This document shows positions 59,656-64,000 of a DNA stretch of 64,000 nucleotides, piece after piece. Every line of letters begins with the position of its first letter. Positions within the stretch are counted from its first letter, which is position 1. The position numbers were made by a program, and so were the translations under genes. The notes under the pieces were generated by a model that saw only the letters and a list, made by a program, of their open reading frames with translations, searched no databases and was not told where the DNA came from. Source of the stretch: Rhizobium sp. BK313 (lineage in GTDB: Bacteria; Pseudomonadota; Alphaproteobacteria; Rhizobiales; Rhizobiaceae). The stretch spans positions 1-64,000 of the forward strand of contig NZ_JACHZQ010000002.1 in the NCBI RefSeq assembly GCF_014193655.1, in the 5' to 3' direction.

Positions 59656-60464
59656 CGTGCCCTATGCGTTATGTGGCGTTGGGATCGACTGAGCGACTGT
59701 GCCGTCTCGATCACCAGCGGCGCGAAACGCTCCCTGAAGGCCTCGGGCGTCCAGTCGGTTGCGGAGGCCGCGATGTGGACGGCCGCGATCGGGCGGGCGG
59801 CGGCGTTTGTGACGGCCGCCCCCACGGTTATTTCGCCGAGCACTGTTTCTTCCAGCGCCAAGCCGAAACCGTTTTCCCGCGCCTCCTCGACCTTCTCCAT
59901 GATTGCCCGGGGGTCGACAATGGTTTTCGGCGTTTTCGGTTTCAGGTCAGACTTTGCAATGACAGCCGCAGCCTCGTCCGCCGTCAGCTGCGCCAGGATG
60001 GCGCGTCCGCCGGCGGTGCAGAACACCGGAATGCGACGGCCGATCAGCGAGCCGTCGAAATACTCCCGCTTCGTCTGCTGGCGAATGACATATATCGTGG
60101 TGGTTTCGTCGTAGAGCGACAGATTTGCGCGCTCCCCGCAGGAATTCCTGAGATCGATCAAAGCCGGGGTCGCAAGCTCGATCAGCGCATTCGAGCGCAG
60201 ATAATAATAGGACAAATCGAGCACCGGCTTGCCCAGCCGGAATCGCCGGGTGCGCTCGTCCTTTTCCAGATAGCCGAGCTGCCAGAGCGTATGGGCGAAA
60301 CGCTGCGTCGCGCTTTTGTCGAGCCCGGTATGGTCGGCTATCTCCGACAGGCTCAGATCGGTGATCGTGTGACTGAAAGCCTCCAGCACGCGGAAGGCCT
60401 TGGCGACCGAAGCGACATAGAGCGCATCGCTCCGCTCTGCGACCGGCGACTCACTGTTTGACAT
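59652..60464 (-). CDS. IclR-family transcriptional regulator
   Basis: A 270-residue regulator. The winged helix is at about 15-75 (AFRVLEAFSHTITDLSLSEI, ADHTGLDKSATQRFAHTLWQ), and the IclR effector domain covers about 90-260 (CTAGGRAILAQLT and GFGLALEETVLGEITVGAAV). It is divergent from the MFS-SDR-deacetylase operon, with an inverted repeat between them. It is probably an activator or repressor of that unit responding to its substrate. Confidence 0.93.
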   Translation of the reverse strand: MSNSESPVAERSDALYVASVAKAFRVLEAFSHTITDLSLSEIADHTGLDKSATQRFAHTLWQLGYLEKDERTRRFRLGKPVLDLSYYYLRSNALIELATPALIDLRNSCGERANLSLYDETTTIYVIRQQTKREYFDGSLIGRRIPVFCTAGGRAILAQLTADEAAAVIAKSDLKPKTPKTIVDPRAIMEKVEEARENGFGLALEETVLGEITVGAAVTNAAARPIAAVHIAASATDWTPEAFRERFAPLVIETAQSLSRSQRHITHRAR

Positions 60465-60484
60465 CCCTAGGTGTTCCTCTTATA

Positions 60485-60515
60485 ATTTTTGATATTGCAT
60501 TACAATACTAAAAAT
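60485..60515. promoter_or_regulatory. Inverted repeat in the iclR/MFS divergent promoter
   Basis: ATTTTTGATATTG and CAATACTAAAAAT are inverted copies matching at 11 of 13 positions around CATTA. It lies 20 bp from iclR and 31 bp from the MFS start, as expected for an IclR operator overlapping both promoters. Confidence 0.55.
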
Positions 60516-60546
60516 CAAATTGCAAGACAAAACAAAGGGAACAGAT

Positions 60547-61839
60547 ATGAGCAACAGCATTTCGGCAAATTTGGCGGATGATGGCGCCCGCTCCAGCATG
60601 GAAAGCTGGCGTGCCGTGAGCGCTGCCGTGGCCGGCAATATCCTCGAATGGTACGATTTTGCGATCTACGGCTATGTCGCGACGATCATCGCCAGGAATT
60701 TCTTTCCAAGCGGCGATGAGGTCGGCGCGCTTCTCGCCACTTTCGCGACGTTCGGCATCGGATTCGTCGCCCGCCCGCTCGGTGGCATCATCATCGGCAG
60801 AATGGGCGACACCCGAGGAAGGAAAACGGCACTGCTGCTGACCATCTTCCTGATGGCCTTGGGGACGATCGGCATCGGCATCATTCCCGGCTACAATTCG
60901 ATCGGCCTTCTTGCGCCGCTTCTGCTCGTCATTTGCCGGCTGATGCAGGGCTTTGCCGCCGGCGGCGAATGGGGCGGTGCGACGGCCTTCATCGTCGAAT
61001 GGGCGCCGAAGAACCGGCGCGGCTTCTTGGGGAGCTTCCAGCAGGCGAGCGTTGCCGGCGGCCTGTTGCTCGGCTCGGCGGTCGCCGCCATTTGCAGCAC
61101 GCTTCTTTCCGGCGAGCAGATGGAATCCTGGGGATGGCGCATTCCGTTCCTTCTCGGCATCATCCTCGTCCCGGTCGGCATTTATATGCGCAGCGATATC
61201 GAGGAAACCCCCGTCTACCGCAAGGCTCAGGAAGCGCCGTCCGATCCACAGACGCCCGGCTGGATTCTTGCAGCCAAAGCCTTCGGCTTCACGATCCTCT
61301 GGACCGTTTCCTACTACGTCATCCTTTACTACATGCCCACCTTCACCGAGAAATATGCGGGGCTCGGGCGCACCGCGTCGCTGTGGTCGAACACGATCGG
61401 GCTCATCCTTCTCGTCGTCGCCATTCCGGTGATGGGCTTGCTGTCGGACAGGATCGGCCGCAAGCCCCTGCTGATCGGCTGCTGCGTTGCTTTTGCAGTC
61501 CTCACCTATCCGTTGTTCTCCTTCATGCTTTCCGGCACCTCGCTGGTGACGGTGATCGTGGTCCAGCTCGTGTTCGGATTGATGATCGCGATGTTCTCCG
61601 GCCCCGGCCCGGCGGCAATCGCCGAGATATTCCCCACCCATTCGCGTTCGACGTGGATGTCCACGGGATATAGTCTGGCGACCAGCATCTTCGGCGGCTT
61701 CGCGCCGTTCATCGCGACCTGGCTGATCAGTTCGACCGGCTCGCCGATCTCGCCGACCTACTACCTCATCATCGCAGCCATAGCCTCGGCCATCGTCATC
61801 GCGACGCTGAAGGAGACGGCACACGAAGAGCTGCGCTGA
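60547..61839 (+). CDS. MFS transporter, metabolite:H+ symporter type (KgtP/ShiA-like)
   Basis: A 430-residue transporter with 12 predicted helices. MHS-family features are GNILEWYDFAIYGYVA near the first helix, the loop 2-3 motif RPLGGIIIGRMGDTRGRK, GFAAGGEWGGATAFIVEW and LSDRIGRKPLL. Family members take up dicarboxylates, shikimate, proline/betaine or similar organic acids. The ATG after AAAGGGAACAG is used. It is the first gene of the operon; a single-protein transporter here replaces the ABC systems used in the other clusters. Confidence 0.92.
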   Translation: MSNSISANLADDGARSSMESWRAVSAAVAGNILEWYDFAIYGYVATIIARNFFPSGDEVGALLATFATFGIGFVARPLGGIIIGRMGDTRGRKTALLLTIFLMALGTIGIGIIPGYNSIGLLAPLLLVICRLMQGFAAGGEWGGATAFIVEWAPKNRRGFLGSFQQASVAGGLLLGSAVAAICSTLLSGEQMESWGWRIPFLLGIILVPVGIYMRSDIEETPVYRKAQEAPSDPQTPGWILAAKAFGFTILWTVSYYVILYYMPTFTEKYAGLGRTASLWSNTIGLILLVVAIPVMGLLSDRIGRKPLLIGCCVAFAVLTYPLFSFMLSGTSLVTVIVVQLVFGLMIAMFSGPGPAAIAEIFPTHSRSTWMSTGYSLATSIFGGFAPFIATWLISSTGSPISPTYYLIIAAIASAIVIATLKETAHEELR

Positions 61840-61914
61840 TAGTGCCAAGGCGGCGGCTTGGCCAGACCGGAGCCGCTGCCCCTTTGCCGACACCATACAT
61901 GGAGGGCCACGGAC

Positions 61915-62658
61915 ATGCTCGATTTCACTGGGAAGACAGTGGCGGTCAGCGGCGCGGCGATCGGCTTCGGCCGCGCCATCGCCACCCGCTTCGCCACGGC
62001 TGGTGCGGCCGTCTTCGGCTGCGACATCCTCGATGCGGAGGATGGTCTGCACGATAATATCACCCTGTCCAGGATCGATCTTCTCGACCGGCGTGCCGCG
62101 GCCGGCTGGATATCATCCATCGAGGAACGGACGGGCCGCGGCATCGATATCCTCGTCTGCAACGCCGGCGGTGTCGCCGGCCAGGCGGAAAAGCCCCTGG
62201 AAGACGTCACCGACGAGGATTGGGATCGGATCATCGCTATCAATCTGGGGGCGGCATTTGCCCTCTGCCGCGCGGTTGCCCCGGGCATGAAACGGCAGGG
62301 ATCGGGCGCGATCGTCACGATCACCTCTGGTGCTGCCCTGCAGGCGTCGCTGACCGGCGTGCAGGCCTATTGCTCTGCAAAACACGCGGTCCTCGGCCTG
62401 ACCCGCCAATTGGCCCACGAGCTTGGGCCGCATGGCATCCGCGTCAACAGCGTGGCGCCGGGTTTCGTGCGCACCAATGCTGCGACAGAACGTCAGTGGG
62501 CCTCTTACAGCGCTGACCGCCAGCGCGAGATTGTGCAGAATATCGCCTTAAAACGCCTGGGAACGGCTGACGAGATCGCCAAGGCTGTCTTGTTCTTCGC
62601 CTCGGATCTCGCCAGCTTCGTCAACGGGCAGGTGCTGCCCGTCGATGGCGGAAAATGA
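61915..62658 (+). CDS. Short-chain dehydrogenase/reductase
   Basis: A 247-residue classical SDR. The cofactor motif is SGAAIGFGRA (a variant of TGxxxGxG), with NAGG at 83-86, catalytic S138 (TITSGAA), Y152 and K156 (YCSAK), and a typical tail QVLPVDGGK. Asp in GCDILDAED suggests NAD preference. It starts after GGAGGG. It oxidises or reduces a hydroxyl of the imported compound, inferred from operon context. Confidence 0.93.
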   Translation: MLDFTGKTVAVSGAAIGFGRAIATRFATAGAAVFGCDILDAEDGLHDNITLSRIDLLDRRAAAGWISSIEERTGRGIDILVCNAGGVAGQAEKPLEDVTDEDWDRIIAINLGAAFALCRAVAPGMKRQGSGAIVTITSGAALQASLTGVQAYCSAKHAVLGLTRQLAHELGPHGIRVNSVAPGFVRTNAATERQWASYSADRQREIVQNIALKRLGTADEIAKAVLFFASDLASFVNGQVLPVDGGK

Positions 62659-62685
62659 AGTCTTTATCGAGAAGGATCAGGTCTG

Positions 62686-63585
62686 ATGAGCAATGAGATG
62701 GATGCGGCACGCGAGCCGTGGCAATGGGAAGAGGCGCACTGGCGCAAGCTGGTGAACCAGACGCGGGCCGGCCGGCGCTTGGCGCCTTCGGACTGGAAAG
62801 ACGGTGCGCGTTGCGCCGTCGCGCTTTCCTTTGATTCCGACCATGAAACCAACGAGCTGCGCGAAGGCGGAAAATCCATCGGCCGCATGTCCTGGGGTCA
62901 ATACGGCAACCGCGTCGGCGTCCCGCGCCTTCTTGAGCTGCTGAAGCGCCATGATGTCAAGGCGAGCTTCTATGTTCCCGCCGTGGCCGCCCTTCTGCAT
63001 CCGGACGAGCAGCGCCGGGTCGTCGCCGAAGGCCATGAAATCGGCATTCACGGCTGGATTCACGAATTGAACTCGGTCCTGCCCTACGAGGCCGAACGCG
63101 AGTTGATGTTCCGCTCGACGGATACGCTCGAAAAGATCACCGGCCTACGTCCGGTGGGCCTCAGAACGCCGTCCTGGGACTTCAGCCCGAATACGCTGAA
63201 GATCGAGACCGAGCTTGGCCTGCTCTACGATTCCTCGCTGATGGCGGATGAGGACTGCTACGAACTGGTCATGGACGGAACCCCGACCGGGATCGTCGAG
63301 GTTCCCGTCGAATGGGTTCGCGACGATGCGGTCTATTTCCTGATGCATCGCTTCCAGTCGCTCAGACCCTACACGCCGCCGAAAGATGTGCTGGACATCT
63401 TCCTGCGCGAATTCGACGCCGCTTACGAGGCCGGCGGCCTGTTCCAGCTCACCATGCATCCGCACATCATCACGGCACGCTCGCGCATCTGGATTCTCGA
63501 AGAGGTCATCCGTCATGCAAAATCGAAGGGCGACGTCTGGTTTGCCACGCACGCCGAAGTCGCGGCGTTCGTCAAGGATCTCTGA
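62686..63585 (+). CDS. Polysaccharide-deacetylase-fold hydrolase (third copy, metal site retained)
   Basis: A 299-residue NodB-fold protein. Unlike the copies at 5694 and 27310 it keeps metal-binding motifs: SFDSDHET near residue 50 and HGWIHELN near 125. Other blocks are WGQYGNRVGVPRLLELL, RPVGLRTPSWDFSPNTL and TMHPHIITARSR. This branch includes peptidoglycan/chitooligosaccharide-type and imide or cyclic-imidase-like deacylases. It lies 27 bp after the SDR gene and before gamma-glutamyltransferase, suggesting removal of an acyl group from a gamma-glutamyl or amide compound (inference). Confidence 0.88.
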   Translation: MSNEMDAAREPWQWEEAHWRKLVNQTRAGRRLAPSDWKDGARCAVALSFDSDHETNELREGGKSIGRMSWGQYGNRVGVPRLLELLKRHDVKASFYVPAVAALLHPDEQRRVVAEGHEIGIHGWIHELNSVLPYEAERELMFRSTDTLEKITGLRPVGLRTPSWDFSPNTLKIETELGLLYDSSLMADEDCYELVMDGTPTGIVEVPVEWVRDDAVYFLMHRFQSLRPYTPPKDVLDIFLREFDAAYEAGGLFQLTMHPHIITARSRIWILEEVIRHAKSKGDVWFATHAEVAAFVKDL

Positions 63586-63712
63586 CACCACCTAGTCTGC
63601 GAAAGGCCAAGGCTCGACCAATGCCAAGCCCATGGTCATCTGCCGCCTCCCGGCGTCTGTCCCATAGGATGGGCGCCGCAAGCCCCTGCTTCACTCCACA
63701 AGGGAAGAGACC

Positions 63713-64000
63713 ATGACAGCGGACCGCTCGTCCTATCAGACGCAAAACTGGATCCTGACCAAGCCGTCGGCCAAGGGCAAAAACGGCATCGTCGTCTCGC
63801 AAAGCAGCGACGCGGCCAAAGCAGGCGCAGCCGTGCTCGAGGTCGGCGGCAACGCGGCCGATGCGGCCGTCGCTGCCTGTTTTGCGCTGGCAGCAGTCGA
63901 GCCCTGGAACAGCGGGCTCGGCGGCATAGGTTTCGCCGTCGTCCTGCGAGCCGGTGAAACCCAGGCCAAGGTCGTGGATTTCGGCCCCGTTGCCCCTCAT
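63713..64000 (+). CDS. ggt: Gamma-glutamyltransferase, N-terminal part (runs off the window)
   Basis: The first 96 codons of a gamma-glutamyltransferase-family protein, open to the end of the window. The fragment reads GIVVSQSSDAAKAGAAVLEV, GGNAADAAVAACFALAAVEP and SGLGGIGFAVV, the conserved start of the large subunit. The autoprocessing threonine lies beyond the window. No signal peptide is visible, so it may be cytoplasmic, unlike the periplasmic enzyme. It has AGGGAAGAG before the ATG. It is probably the fourth gene of the IclR-controlled operon. Confidence 0.87.
   Translation, partial: MTADRSSYQTQNWILTKPSAKGKNGIVVSQSSDAAKAGAAVLEVGGNAADAAVAACFALAAVEPWNSGLGGIGFAVVLRAGETQAKVVDFGPVAPH

Noticed and set aside
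60508..62052. A 514-codon minus-strand open frame opposite the MFS gene
   Set aside because: The protein is dominated by Arg, Asp, Glu and Gly with no hydrophobic core; it mirrors third-position GC of the MFS gene.
1..64000. CRISPR arrays, rRNA, tRNA or plasmid replication (repABC) genes
   Set aside because: Reading both strands showed no regularly spaced repeats, no rRNA segments, no complete tRNA fold and no RepA/B/C-like frame.

Overview
The window looks like an accessory replicon (megaplasmid or plasmid island) of a Rhizobiaceae alpha-proteobacterium such as Rhizobium, Sinorhizobium or Agrobacterium. The signs are GC-rich codon use, many ABC importers each paired with a private regulator and catabolic enzymes, a J-domain protein of rhizobial type, and many decayed IS6/IS5/IS3/IS21/IS110 fragments. 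This placement is inference; no rRNA, tRNA, replication gene or CRISPR array was seen.

Layout. 0-4 kb: HlyD-type remnant, class I fructose-bisphosphate aldolase, and a hipBA toxin-antitoxin pair. 4-13.7 kb: a minus-strand unit with a Liv-type importer (LivM-LivG-LivF fused into one protein), an alpha/beta hydrolase, a PuuE-like deacetylase-fold amidohydrolase and an asparaginase, with a divergent XRE-cupin regulator. 13.9-15.3 kb: IS5 remnant split by a dead IS6-type element. 15.3-28.2 kb: a complete catabolic island. A Dpp-type importer and DeoR regulator run leftwards; two SIS-domain proteins, a PfkB kinase, an Asp/Glu/hydantoin racemase, an amidohydrolase and a second deacetylase-fold enzyme run rightwards. 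A shared 17-bp motif sits before both arms. 28.2-37.7 kb: IS graveyard. A near-identical 280-bp inverted repeat brackets a sugar importer and an unusual 606-residue protein fusing an HSL-type esterase to a GntR/FCD transcription factor. 37.7-40.9 kb: a second FrcBCA-like sugar importer. 41-48 kb: a membrane AraC regulator with a serine hydrolase, debris, and a PAS-GGDEF protein. 48.6-58.6 kb: a LsrB/RbsB-type importer with DhaK/DhaL kinase and aldo-keto reductases under a LacI regulator with two identical 13-bp operators. 58.8-64 kb: GH95 remnant, then IclR, MFS transporter, SDR, a third deacetylase-fold enzyme and the start of gamma-glutamyltransferase.

Common logic. Each block is a self-contained transport, modification and regulation cassette for a small organic nutrient. 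Three paralogous deacetylase-fold proteins occur next to three different amide- or peptide-bond enzymes. All five substrate-binding-protein genes are followed by a strong intercistronic stem-loop, which would let the binding protein outnumber the membrane parts. The strongest candidates for something undescribed are the esterase-GntR fusion (33061-34881) and the SIS/SIS/PfkB/racemase/amidohydrolase island (15350-28191), whose enzyme set suggests breakdown of a glycated or N-glycosylated nitrogen compound.
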